From Ophiura sarsii (Eukaryota > Echinodermata > Ophiuroidea > Amphilepidida > Ophiuridae), in assembly GCA_035610835.1 (NCBI GenBank), contig CM069449.1, forward strand, positions 62,024,292 through 62,088,291: a DNA stretch of 64,000 nucleotides, written 5' to 3'. Below are positions 10,347 through 21,408 of this stretch, piece by piece. Position 1 is the first letter of the stretch. Every line of letters begins with the position of its first letter. The position numbers and the translations under genes are program-made. The notes under the pieces are model-generated. The model searched no databases and was not told the DNA's origin. It was given only the letters and a program-made list of their open reading frames with translations.

Positions 10347-11312
10347 GGGACCGTTCATTATCTATGGTGGAGGGGGGGTTGGGACAACTTCGAGACTCGT
10401 ATGTCAAAATTTATACCTAACCCCCCCTACAGCTGAAACTGAAAATTACATGACCCCCCCCCCCCCCTACTAACCAATAGATTTTTACACAACACCCCCC
10501 CCCCCCCCCCCCCTCAAAATCAACTTGTCACATACTTAGGCCCGGTACTTAGGGGATGTATTTTTCCATGGATTCGTTGGTTGTGCCCTCTGAACGGCCA
10601 ATAATTTAATGACTAACTACATTGCGAGTGTAGCGAGGCGAAATATTTGTCATATATTTATACATTTTGGGTGTTTTGTGAGTCTTTATAACCCGAAAAA
10701 AGTTAGAACATCCAGTCAAAAACGTATGAAATATTCTTGTGAGCTTTGGTGCAGAGCTGAGAGTGAGACGAGGTGAAAAGCATGCAAGAAATTACCGTTT
10801 TTAATCAAATTGGATTTTGGAACATAGGCCTACATGTAGGCTATTAACATGTTTTTATAAACCTCATGGCTCTAATGTTTTCAACCATTGATGATTATAT
10901 AGGTGTTTTTCCAACAGATCGTCCGAGCAGGGCGTGCACAAAAAAGATTTGCTATACGAAAGTAGTCTCATCATATTAAGAAGCCTACATGTTTTGAAGT
11001 TGAAAGGTCGTAAGAAAATGTGCGCGAAGCGCACAAATGGCATTTACACTTCAAAATAGCCTCTAAAATCACCCCAATCACCACCATCTTTATAGTTTAA
11101 AAAAGTTACACAACCCCCCCTGTTTAAGAATAAAAAGTTACATAACCCCCCCCCCCTATTTCAACATATGAAAGTTACATGACCCCCCCCCCCCCCCCCC
11201 CCCTATATCAGGGCTGTCAACTCTCCCGCATTAGGCGGGAGAATCCCGCATAGACACTCTTTCTCCCGCACTCCCGCATAGCATATATAAACTCCCGCCT
11301 CAAAAATAAGTC

Positions 11313-11412
11313 AAATAAAAAAGGGAAAGAAAAGATAAGGGAAAGAAAAGAAAAGGGAAAGAAAAGAAAAAGGAAAGAAAAGAAAAGGGAAAGAAGAGAG
11401 GAAAGGAAAACA
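11313..11412. repeat. Purine tract (GGGAAAGAAAA)n
   Basis: About 100 bp of almost pure A and G, with GGGAAAGAAAA recurring imperfectly. This is a polypurine/polypyrimidine strand-asymmetric microsatellite, and the open frame on the opposite strand is a by-product. Confidence 0.85.
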
Positions 11413-12571
11413 GATGTCTATCGGTAGGCCTATATTGAAAAGGCCTAGTTGCACCCACTTGGGATATCAGTGGCGTGTCCAAATGGGGGGGATGGCTGAT
11501 ATAATCCAGCTTGGAGGGGCATGCACCCCTTAAAAATTGACAGATAGACATTGCATGGGTTTATATATTTAATTCTATCAAATTTCAAGGCTTCAGTCAG
11601 TCGAAGGAATCGAAACCATATTCTTTACAAATATTATGAATGAGTACGTATGCAAGAACATTTATATTCGTGTGCTATGCGTGCATATGTCCAGAAATAT
11701 CATTCTAAAAGCCCATTTCAAACCAAAATACACATTAATTATAGCCAGAACTGAGTATATAGGAAAAAAATTCGCGCGCTTCGCGCTCATGTTTTCCGGA
11801 AACAGGTAACCCGGAACTAAATTCATTCGGGTGGGGTTGGGATTATACTTATTCGGAGGAAATTAAGAGGTTTTTAGTAAAATTCTTTCGTCAAGCGGGA
11901 AATCACAAACCCAATTCGTCGAAAATAGTATGGAAAATCATGGTCGGAAAATAAATAAATAACGAACCTAAAGAGAGGGGTATAGCTTTTATATAGCTTT
12001 TTGGGGAACCATTTTCATATTTAGTTCTAAAAAACGCTTAGAAAAACCCAAAAGAACTGTTCAAATATGCAAAAATTTCTGCTCGCTACGCTCGCATTAT
12101 ATGACTTGACAGTTTCAGTTTTAATCAATCGGGATAATTTGTTCGCAATTCATTTTGGGGTCAGGGTTCTGACCAAATATGTCTGATTGAGTCGTGGGCC
12201 AAAGAGGTTAGGAACCAATGATCTATACTACTTAAATCAAGAAATAATCATCTTTTTGCACAACTTCCTTTTTCTCGCATAGCCTATAATGAAATAGCTG
12301 TCTAACTTAGATAAAAAGCCAATATTGATTAGCCTTGGTTCAAGGCGACTCTATTCTCCCCCACCTACATCTCCCCCACCTACTTACCCGACCTCCATTC
12401 CACAACACACCGCGACCGGTGGCAATTTTTACTGTCCACACCCCATTCCACAACACACCGCGACCAGTGGCAATTTTTACTGTCCGGCGACTGATATAAT
12501 AGCTCTAAATATACACACACGACACAGGCAGCCGATGACAGCTCTACCACATACAGCCGCGGCGCGGCTAG

Positions 12572-12635
12572 AGCAGCAGCGAAGCTGCTGCTAGCGACGA
12601 AGTCGCTAGCGACGGTCGACCCGCGAAGCGGGTCG
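12572..12635. repeat. Three consecutive GAA-loop mini-hairpins
   Basis: In 64 bp there are three perfect stems, each closed by the triloop GAA: AGCAGCAGC (12572-12592), TAGCGAC (12592-12608) and CGACCCGC (12617-12635). GCGAAGC, known in DNA biophysics as an exceptionally stable mini-hairpin, occurs in the first and third. The local GC content is far above the surroundings. Function is unknown. Confidence 0.85.
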
Positions 12636-14135
12636 GCCGGAGCGCCTTGGAACAGTTGTAATTACTAATTGGTAATTCAATATAAAACAAAGATTCTCAG
12701 TGCTCTTTAGCACTGAACCAATCAGAGGCCAGTTCAAATTACGTCAAGCCAGTGCATGTACAACATGTGGTTTTTAGGCGAACGGTGTATGTTTCACAGC
12801 GTGAAGTGTCTAGACTGGACAACCGGCCAACGTACATTTTGAAAATTTGGTGGTTACATTTATTTCGCGATCGAACCAACTACTGCAAAAATGATAACAC
12901 ATGAATATATTTATTTTTCGAATTAAGTCTGAGTATGTGTGATCATGTTGTGATGAAGCTACACAAAATAACAAAGGCAAAAACATACAAAGCGCTTGAA
13001 AAGCTGCAATGCGTGAAAAGGTAAGCGTGCGAAATTACCCCTTGCGTAATTTAACCATCTAATCTAAAATAACATATTATTTGTCTGTTTGTTTCGTTGT
13101 TCTGTTTCGCATCTTTTGTACTTGGTAGGCAATAGCAGATTACTAAGTACAATTTAGTTTGGATGTCATACTTAAATGTTTAAGTCCACAAATCGTCTAT
13201 CTATTCTGTATTTAAACATTTTCAGTCATAAATGATAAATGTTGGGCACAACTTTATACACTCGCTCCCCTTGGGGAAATTCGTAAACAACATGGGTATA
13301 AATACGGCTGATTCCATTATGTTCAGTAGGGTAGCTAGAAATGCTACTCATTTATTTATCACGCATTTTATTACTCTTTGTGCATATAGGTATCAAAAAA
13401 TACCTAAAAACGTAGGTTAAATAATTTATATGGACATGCAATAGAACAATGGTCCCAAATCTGCCCAGAATTAAACGTTATCTCTTGAGACATTTTATTT
13501 GCTCCTACAATATAATGAGATCTACCAGTGACCCTTGCCATGTGTGCCGGCCAGAACGCACGTGCATGTGTTGCATAATACCAATTACGACTGTTTCAAG
13601 TCCTTATGGTTACAGCGGTTTGTGTTGGCGTATGATAGTCACAGCATGGTCACAGCGAGATCGCGCGCGACAAGATTGGATTGGCATATGCCCGCTGTAC
13701 TATCAAATGAATGGTGGTAGAAAAGAGATGTGTGGTGGGGGAGAAAATAAGGGCTTGATTTCAAGTCTGATATTGATTGGAAATGATGGCATTTCAATAG
13801 AAGATCGGTCAAAAGTACACACCAAATTGCCCAAATGGGTTCGATAATTGATTTTTATCTTTAAAATTATGAGAGCGGCACATCCCCCCTCTCCGCGTTA
13901 GTTACCGCGGAGGGCGGTGCTTTGCACCTCTTTGGTTACTCACAATAGTGACTCACTATTTCAGTTTTTTAACCTTGATTTTTCCCCCACCCACTATACA
14001 AATAACCTGGCACCGCCCCTGGCTGTAGGCCAACCTTTTGGACTGTGCAATTTTTTTGGACTGTGCGATTTTTTTTGGACCGTGCAATTTTTTTTGACTC
14101 TCCCTCCCAGCGAATCCCAAAAGTTGACAGCCCTG
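12636..14135. other. Interior of the nested element, no gene recognised
   Basis: Several open frames up to about 130 codons exist (such as 13449-13847), but they are cysteine-rich or low-complexity and show no domain. CCAATCAGAGG near 12718 resembles a CCAAT-box context found again at 14586. I do not call a gene. Confidence 0.4.
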
Positions 14136-14192
14136 CTATATTTTACCCACCCCCCCCCCCCCCCCCCTCCACCATAAATAATGAACGGTCCC

Positions 14193-14290
14193 TAAACATG
14201 GAGTTTTCTACATATTTTGGTCAACTAATTTTCAAAAAAATGTTGCCCTCTGTAGTCAATGATATGAACATCCCTACCGGTGAAAAAAAC
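14193..14290. repeat. Dispersed repeat R10, right half
   Basis: Continues the repeat interrupted at 10346. It is the inverted match of 16310-16380, including GGAGTTTTCTACATATTTTG and TCAATGATATGAACATCCCT. Confidence 0.75.
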
Positions 14291-14960
14291 TTGCGCAGAT
14301 CAATCGATGGACCTACGGCACATAATCTCCTGGCCACAGTTCGACATACGTGGGCGCACTTCGATCAGGCTGCGCACGCATGCTTGAACTCACAAAATAC
14401 TGCCAACCAACAACACCAAAGCACCTGATTGGTCAAATTTAAACTGAAGCCTTTTTAACGATCGTCACGCTGCGCTGTATCCACCAACGCAGTGCTCCCG
14501 CTGCGCCGAAACCACCAACGCAGTGGGGCGTGATGGTGCGTGGAAAAGCTCATCAGTTTTTCAGTTCTCACGTTTGAGCACCAACCAATCAGAGCCTCGA
14601 GGTCAAGATGACGTAGTGCGCACAACGGATATAACCATTGCACCGTTTTGGGGTGAGGTTGAGCTCGCGTACTTTACGCAAGCTCAACCTCATGTGACCT
14701 GGGCCCATTAAGCCTGGCAACCGCACATTGTGCCTACTGCGAATCAAGTGCGTAACGCTCAGCGTTGAGTGCGTGCATGGAATGTTTTGCTTTTGAAACA
14801 CTCGTTGCCAAGCAAATTTGCTTAAAAATAACTGCCTGTATGTCCGCGCCGTCCTATATAAACTATAAGCCTAATAGGCCTACATACATCATTCATACAT
14901 ACATGATCATAATGTCGATAATTTTGTATGAGTGTTTATATCTCTTAGGCTCTGAACGAA
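14291..14960. other. GC-richer stretch, possible decayed promoter; no gene called
   Basis: This 670-bp stretch carries ACCAACCAATCAGAGC (CCAAT box, 14580-14596), TGACGTAG (CRE-like, 14609-14616), a GATATAA near 14628 and an inverted repeat around GAGGTTGAGCT. The elements are spaced as in a promoter, but I see no following exon. Confidence 0.3.
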
Positions 14961-15180
14961 CAGTTAGCGGTCTAGTGGATAAGACGCCGGTCTCACGATG
15001 CAAAGGTTGTGAGTTCGAGCCCCACTTCGGCCAATATGTTTGTATCCTTGGGCAAGGTACTTAGCCTCAATTGTCTCGTGGTTCAGAAGTCACGTGTAAA
15101 CGGTGGTCTCGTGCAGTCTCGTGTATCGGAAGTGCAATAATCCGAGCACATTAATTAAAAGGTCACAGACTCCTTCGTAA
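14961..15180 (+). repeat. tRNA-derived SINE
   Basis: The head has an A-box-like TCTAGTGGATAAGACG and a B-box-like GAGTTCGAGCC. The following CTTGGGCAAGGTACTTAGCC matches a conserved SINE body motif seen in many deuterostome and mollusc tRNA-SINEs. The head does not fold as a full tRNA (poor anticodon arm). A match to its first bases (GAACAGTTAGC) also appears at the extreme right of the window near 63973. Confidence 0.75.
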
Positions 15181-15194
15181 AGAGTAGGGGATCA

Positions 15195-15885
15195 TTAGTA
15201 CAACAAATCATACTTAGTGTTATTTGTAATCAGTTGGTATTATTCATCATAGGGTATTTTGCATGTTTCACTATCTGTTGGTAGGGGAAAAAAAAAACCA
15301 AATAAAAAACCACCAACGACGTATGGGTTTCCTGTAGTACAGGAAACCCATACGTTGGTTTTTTTTCGGGTTTTTTTTCCCCTACCAACGTATGGGGAAA
15401 TTGTATTGCGAGAAACTGTCAATTTCATTTGCTGTATGAAGTGAATGGCGTGCATCTCAAAATGAGTTGCGCGGTGAATTTAGTCTCATTCCCATCGCCA
15501 ACATCTTATACGCACATCACTTTTTTACGAACTAATACGAATGTATTGAAACGAGTCTATTGTAATAAAACATGACACCGATTTCGATAAACTTCGCGAG
15601 TGCCGTTAAAATGAATTGGCTTAGAATTTCACCTCAAATTTCAAGGGAATATTGCATTTATTAATATTAAATGAATGGCAAGATAGATGAGAAAGAGTAG
15701 ATAAGAACAAGCACAAAGAAGTGTGTTTTTGAGCTCTGGTAAGCGATACAGAAATTAACACAAAAATCATATTTAGAAGGAGTCATACTTAGGATGGGGA
15801 CAGATAGTGAAACATGCAAAATACCCTATGATGAATAATACCAACTGATGACAAATATCACTAAGTATGATTTGTTGTACCATGG
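15195..15885. mobile_element. Fold-back element with ~80-bp arms
   Basis: The arm at 15201-15283 (CAACAAATCATACTTAGTG to CACTATCTG) is repeated inverted at 15802-15884. The centre contains a second palindrome around TTTCCTGTAGTACAGGAAA and oppositely oriented CAACG/CGTTGG arms. No coding region is seen. Confidence 0.75.
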
Positions 15886-15913
15886 ACTTATTAGACTTAA
15901 TAAGTCCATGGTT
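15879..15913. repeat. Perfect 14-bp-stem hairpin
   Basis: CCATGGACTTATTA is followed by a GACT loop and its exact complement, overlapping the end of the fold-back element. Confidence 0.85.
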
Positions 15914-16269
15914 GTACTAGGTTTCCTGTAGCCTAGGCTTAGGCTAGTACTAGTCCCACAATAGTGACCTGTCCTAGGTAGCTGGCTACCTAGGGTCACA
16001 AAACTCCCTATTGACTGTTCACGTCGCAAAATTCACATTGAGTGTCAGCACTGCCGATTTTTCACCTCAATATTTTCCCTAAAATGAGGATGCTTGATCA
16101 ACATTAATGAACTCAATGTATTACTAAGAGTTCTAGGAACAACATGTGAGTGTATTTTGATTGATTTAAATTATATTTGATGTGAAAATCTTGAATTAAA
16201 AATGTGATTTTCGCGACGTTGTGTGTCTATAGAGGGTTTTACTGTTGTGAATTGTGGCTATAGTATAGT
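15914..16269. other. No gene seen
   Basis: AT-rich. It contains local CCTAGG-rich inverted motifs (15925-16000). Confidence 0.4.
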
Positions 16270-16670
16270 GAAGCATGAACGGTAGTATAGCCACCATTGG
16301 GTCTAGGCTAGGGATGTTCATATCATTGACTATGAGAGGGCGACATATTTGACCAAAATATGTAGAAAACTCATGTTTACCTCTTTTAAATTCAGCGGAA
16401 AAGTACGAAACTGCTGGGATGTATTCACTAATGTATAAATAACCCCACACAAGCAACTAGGCATCATGAAAGTAAACCCTTAATTTACCTAAAATGGTTT
16501 TAAAATGTGCATGATATAAACTACTTTTGGTTATAACTTTTTTATTATTCAGCCTGCAGACAAGGTTGAACCATCATTTTTTATTGTAAAGTACTTTGTT
16601 TCCATGTATTCCATTTTCAAAGAAAGAGATAATTTTATTTTCAAAATTTTATGAACATGCCTATCTAGAT
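16270..16670. repeat. Dispersed repeat R10, uninterrupted copy
   Basis: Complementary to 10018-10346 plus 14193-14285. It shows AAAGAGGTAAACATGAG (complement) across the point where the Harbinger-like element inserted, and so is the empty-site control. Confidence 0.75.
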
Positions 16671-16832
16671 AGTAGACTAGGCTAGCATTGATCACATCAT
16701 GGATTATAGAGGGAGCCCTTCGTTTTAAAAGTTGGCAGTATTTATTAGTTATCACCATTACAAGTATGCAGAATTTGGCAGTATTTTTACTGTGTAAGTC
16801 TATGGGGAAAAATTAAACATCCGTGTTTACTC

Positions 16833-17190
16833 CATTTAAATATTGGCTTGTAAAGTCTCTCATACTGGATTGTATTCACTGGTGCCTAAATAACCACACA
16901 AAAGCAACCAGATATCATGAAAGTAATGCTAATTATAGCTAAAATGGTTTCAAATTTGCACAGGTTTCAATGGGGAAATGTCTAATGGCCATGACTCAGC
17001 AAATATCGCTTTAACCACTTTTTGGCAATATAAGGAAAAATACTTTTGGTCATAACTTTGTCAATATTTCACCTACAGTCATGGTTGAACCATTATTTTT
17101 TATAGAAAAGCATAGTGTTTATTGTTGTTGCATTTTCAAAGAGATACAATAAACTTCAAAATTTTATGATCCTGCCTAACTAGGCTAGTA
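16833..17190. repeat. Dispersed repeat R10, second neighbouring copy
   Basis: Same order of motifs as 16378-16670 in the same orientation, about 450 bp downstream, so the two are a diverged tandem pair. Confidence 0.65.
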
Positions 17191-17388
17191 GTTTAGTACT
17201 GAACTTTAACTAGTACTAAATAGGGTAGGGGATCATCCCGGTCTGTGTACTCACTTTCCTAGGTTACAGGAAAAACATATATATAGTTTCCTATGTTAGG
17301 GAACGGTTGGTGAAGTACAGTTTATCTGCACATACCGACTTAACCGAAACAGGAACCGTAACAGAAACAGAATAATTCAATTTTCATG

Positions 17389-18220
17389 ACTAATTACATT
17401 TTTACAATGAAAAGTACCGATGGGAAATTCGGTAACGAGAGCCTGTGTGCAATGACCGCTTTTAGCCTTTTGAGGGCAGTAAATAAAAGTGCAAAGTGCA
17501 AAGACAATTCAGACGAAGGTGGACATGAATGGCCGTACATTTTGAATCCGTTGGTTTCAATGTAAACATGGATTTAAACTATATGATTCCAGAAATGTCA
17601 TCACATCGAGGGCTCATAAACAAACACAAGGCATCATCTCCATTTTTTTCAAAAATGAGATTTTGGTATCAACATTTGACATCACCCACCCCCCCCCCCC
17701 CCCCCCCCCCCACTTACGTGAAATTCACGAGAAGTGACTAGAAAAAAAATTGGGGCAACCTTTTACAAAAATTTTAGAAATCTTGCCCCCCCCCCCCCCC
17801 TGAAAAAAAAATCCTAGCTACGCCACTGTATGTAATCATCCCCTCCCCCAATGATATGCATGAGTAAAATGCTCACCGAATGTCAATTCCGAACAAATTA
17901 AGCTAAAACTACAATTTCGCGCGCATTTTTCCCCTAAAATATTTTTCGACACACATTTTTTTCTTGCCCCCACCCCACTTTCATATCCCTAAAATGTTGA
18001 TGCTGGTGCCGCCACTGGTTAATCACCTCACTCCCAACCCAATGCCAACAACTTTACGCCGGCAAATCGAGCTCCTGTTCTAGTTGGATTACATCTGATT
18101 AAGAATGAACAGGGCAGGGGTTAATTCAATACACAAGTGATGCTGAGCATTTTCATAGTCTCTTAGGTTCTAATTTGAATTGCCCATCCGAGAGACCGCT
18201 ATTTGGGAAATAGCAAGATA
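17389..18220. repeat. Left part of segmental duplication block B
   Basis: Matches 54-147 and 636-785. It contains B-specific poly-C stretches near 17688-17711 and 17786-17800, and the end GCTACGCCACTG of a CAGTGGCGTAGC-type MITE. No gene is seen. Confidence 0.7.
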
Positions 18221-19084
18221 GACACCAAATTTATCAGAGTAAGTTGCTATCTTCAATAGATAGCAACTTAGATAGCAATGATACAGTTAGGAGCAGGAAA
18301 GTTTTGACCACACTATTTGTTCAGTATTTTTTCGGACACCTTTATTTTCGATACCCTGGGCTCCACATTTGTACTTTCACATCAACTGAACCATTTCCTG
18401 AACACTATTATATTGCTCTTTAACCATTTTGAAAAAGAAAATAATTAGTATACATCAAATACAACAAATTGACATTTCATAAACTTTTCCAATTTTTGTC
18501 CCTATTCCACCCGTTTACGGTACTTGCTATTTACTGAAGATAGCAACTTATTCTGATAGACTTTGTATCAATTGAAGATAGCAATTTACTCTGATAAGGG
18601 CCTACCTTCTATCTATTGAAGATAGTAACTTACCCTGATAGACTTGCTATCTACTGAAGATAACAACTTACTCTGATATAGTTGCTATCTACTGAAGATT
18701 AGCAACTTATTCTGATAGACTTGGTATGGTATCTACTGAAGATAGCAACTTATTCTGATAAATTTGATATCTACTGAAGATAGCAACTTATTCCAGACAT
18801 GAGAATTTCCAGCTAAAACACTGGAACCAGTTTTTTGTGATTTCAAAATTTCCGCAATTTTATTTATTTTCAGCCCATTTTGAGGTATTTTTGTCCAATT
18901 GCACGCATTTTCCCAGCTTTTTTTACAATTTACAGATTTTTTCATGAAGGTTTAATCTCATGCCTGTTATTCTGATAAATTTGATATCTACTGAAGATAG
19001 CAACTTATTCTGATAAATTTGATATCTACTGAAGATAGCAACTTATTATGATAACGACTTGGTATCTACTGAAGATAGCAACTT
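18221..19084. repeat. 38/76-bp satellite, block B, left part
   Basis: Many diverged copies of the block A satellite unit, several with AATTTGATATCTACTGAAGA. The array is interrupted by a phrase-like TCCCTATTCCACCC stretch (near 18500), a short MITE (18794-18966) and then a LINE (from 19085). Confidence 0.85.
18794..18966. mobile_element. 173-bp CAG/CTG-ended MITE with 6-bp target duplication
   Basis: Ends CAGACATGAGA and TCTCATGCCTG are inverted. TTATTC flanks both sides (18788-18793, 18967-18972). The uninterrupted satellite unit reads ACTTATTCTGAT, so the duplication is exactly six bases. No coding region. Confidence 0.75.
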
Positions 19085-20215
19085 ATTCATTCATCATTTT
19101 TATTCATTCATTCATCATTTATTACCATAACATTAATCACAAATAACATAAAATTACATCAAAAATCAGTAAGAAACAATCAGATAATTTACAACAACAG
19201 AAAAACGAAACGGTTATGGAGGAGACGGCTAGAAGGCCAAAAAAGGCCTGTAAAGTACATCCCCTGAAGCCCTAAAACACAAAACCAATACAGCCAAATT
19301 TAAAACCAAAATATAACACCAACAAATTGACAAGACAAAGGACAATGCTCAAAAAACAAAAACAAATATCATCAAATAACCATAAAGTGAAATTGAAATA
19401 GTGCTCTAAAAATATAAATAAATTAATTAATCGTAACTTGAAATAAGTTTTTGCTTGAATTTATTACGAAAATGTTTTACCGAATTTGAAATTTTGTATG
19501 AATTTTCGAGAGAGTTCCAAAGATGGGGCCACTAGTGCGAACTGAGTGATCCGAGAATATTCTCTAATTTTTGGTTAGATTGAAGTTGTTACTATGTCTT
19601 GTCGAATAGTTGTGGATGTCAGAACGTTTTTTGAAGTAGTCTTTAAATGAAGAAGGTAACTCATTTACGGTGTATTTATACATAAATGTACCCAATTCAA
19701 GAGTATACATATCAGTGACTGTTAACATATTAAATTTGGCAAAAATTGGTCCAGTGTGACTTCTATAGTGACTACAAGAAGCAGTACTTATTGCCCATTT
19801 TTGAAGTTTAACAATCTTGTCCAGGTAGGATTTACAAGTGTTTCCCAAAATAAGTACACCATAATTTAAATAAGGCAAGATAAGGGTAGGCCTACAGTAA
19901 AGAGTATGTAATATACGGGTTGGAACAAAGTGCTTGAGTTTGTTCATGACACCAATACTTCTAGCAATTGTTTTAGACACACAATCAATGTGATGTTTCC
20001 ATGTAAGGCTCCATGTAAGGCAATCATCAATTAACACACCTAGGAATTTAGTTTGTTTTACTCTTTCCAAAATAGTATTGTCTAAATAATTTCAATATGA
20101 GAACCGACATTTGATACCATGTGAGGTGTTCCTAAAATCATATAGTTAGTTTTGCTAGCATTTACTGATAACTTGTTGGCTTTGAACCAATTGCTGACTT
20201 CTTTTAATTCTTTGT
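19085..20215 (-). pseudogene. LINE (CR1/L2- or jockey-like) reverse transcriptase, 3' part
   Basis: Reading the minus strand, the frame 20070-19564 carries KFLGVLIDDCLTW (the post-catalytic LGV motif), then the thumb and C-terminal region of a non-LTR reverse transcriptase. Upstream (20215-20075) the frame continues after a small shift, with a WF.AN.LS..-type segment. The 3' end near 19090 carries AATGATGAATGAATGA-like short repeats, as in CR1/L2 tails. It is 5' truncated, interrupted by a MITE at 20216-20594 and contains frame breaks, so it is dead. It inserted into the 38-bp satellite. Confidence 0.8.
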
Positions 20216-20594
20216 TAAAGGCATATTATGTGATCTTTTCCAGAGAGCGCCCTCTATTCATGATATTTTTTAGAAAGTAGATTTTCTTGCAGATTTACAT
20301 TTCTGATCATAAATCGTACATACATTCCAAGTTACAGAGCGATACGATTCCTAATTACCTAAAAATCATGGTTTTAGAGTGAATTTAGACTAGAATAAAA
20401 TAAGTTGTCGGATATCCGACAGTTTATTTTCACTCTAAAACCATGATTTTGAAGTAATTAAGAATCGTATCGCCCTGTAACTTGGAATGTATGTACGATT
20501 TATAATCAGAAATGTAAATCTGCAAGAAAATCTGCTTTCAATTTTTTTTTCGATGTTGAGGGCGTTCCCTGGAAAGATAACATAATATACCAGG
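20216..20594. mobile_element. Palindromic MITE with GCATATTATGTGA ends, inside the LINE
   Basis: Third copy of the family at 4431-4790 and 24190-24561. The centre is the perfect palindrome GTCGGATATCCGAC near 20407. It lies between the catalytic and post-catalytic parts of the reverse transcriptase, so it inserted after the LINE. Confidence 0.85.
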
Positions 20595-20899
20595 CTAGTT
20601 GTGTTTCAATAGTGGGATGCGAGTAGAGAATAGTGGTGTCATCAGCAAAAAGGATAAATTCCAGTACATTTGAGGTATTAGATATGTCATTAACACAAAG
20701 TATAAACAGTAGGGGACCCAATATCGATCCTTGCGGAACACCACAAAGAATATCCTTTTCCTCAGATTCAATTGAGTTATATGAAACATATTGTTTTCTA
20801 TTACTAAGATAGTTTTTGAACCATTCTAATACAATTCCACGAAATCCATAATGCTCCAATTTGTATAAAAGTATATTATGATCAATTGTATCATTGATA
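20595..20899 (-). pseudogene. LINE reverse transcriptase catalytic core fragment
   Basis: The minus-strand frame shows [20 protein letters not shown], then FADDTTI: the conserved PQGSxLGP and the FADD catalytic box (usually YADD or FADD in non-LTR enzymes). The N-terminal endonuclease and the first catalytic motif are absent because the copy is 5' truncated at about 20899, where satellite sequence resumes. The C-terminal continuation lies beyond the MITE at 20215. Confidence 0.85.
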
Positions 20900-21312
20900 A
20901 CGACTTGCTATCTACTGAAGATAGGAACTTATTCTGATACACTTGGTATCAATTGAAGATAGCAATTTACTCTGATAAGGGCCTACTTGCTATCTATTGA
21001 TAGAAACTTACCCTGATAGACTTGCTATCTACTAAAGATAACAACTTACTCTGATATACTTGCTATCTACTGAAGATAGCAACTTATTCTGATACATTTG
21101 ATATCTACTAAAGATAGCAACTTATTCTGATAAATTTGATATCTACTGAAGATAGCAACTTATTATGATAACGACTTGGTATCTACTGAAGATAGCAACT
21201 TACCCTGATAGATTTGGCAACTTACTCTGATATACTTACTATCTACTGAAGATAGCAACTTATTCTGAGAGACTTGGTATCAACTGAAGATGACAATTTA
21301 CTCTGATAGACT
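20900..21312. repeat. 38/76-bp satellite, block B, right part
   Basis: Resumes directly after the LINE and ends with CGCACAGAACTTCCAAAC, the same junction as block A at about 1875. Confidence 0.85.
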
Positions 21313-21408
21313 TGCTATACGCACAGAACTTCCAAACTTGTTCCTTTAATACCACAGACTGTATTCGGAGTTCATGGGTACATGAGTGCTAATCAATAAC
21401 GAACTCGT

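Larger units (their letters stand above)
11209..14135. mobile_element. Nested CAGGGCTGTCAACT-ended element (hAT-like), 2.9 kb
   Basis: The left end CAGGGCTGTCAACT is inverted at the right end as AGTTGACAGCCCTG. The direct repeat CTATAT flanks both sides (11203-11208, 14136-14141). The end sequence resembles hAT termini, but the duplication is 6 bp rather than the usual 8. Just inside the left end, CCCGC(A) phrases repeat (CTCCCGCATTAGGCGGGAGA, AATCCCGCATAG and similar). The interior holds a GGGAAAGAAAA run, mini-hairpins and AT-rich DNA. No transposase is visible. Confidence 0.7.
10347..14192. mobile_element. 3.85-kb Harbinger-like element with TAA target duplication
   Basis: Inverted ends begin GGGACCGTTCATTAT (left) and end ATAATGAACGGTCCC (right), continuing into CTATGGTGGAGGGG and its complement. 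TAA flanks both sides (10344-10346, 14193-14195), and the related repeat at 16.38 kb is uninterrupted there. A 3-bp TWA duplication is characteristic of PIF/Harbinger transposons. No transposase is seen. The body repeats AAAGTTACATGACCCCCC-like phrases (about 10445, 11100, 11130 and 11170). Most of the length is a nested element (11209-14135). Confidence 0.8.

Noticed and set aside
13449..13847. Cysteine-rich 132-residue protein
   Set aside because: No signal peptide, no domain and no splice context, inside a transposon interior.
14961..15035. Functional tRNA gene
   Set aside because: The tRNA-like head runs into a SINE body and lacks a clean anticodon stem.
19085..20899. Active LINE
   Set aside because: 5' truncated, frame breaks, and a MITE between the catalytic and thumb regions.
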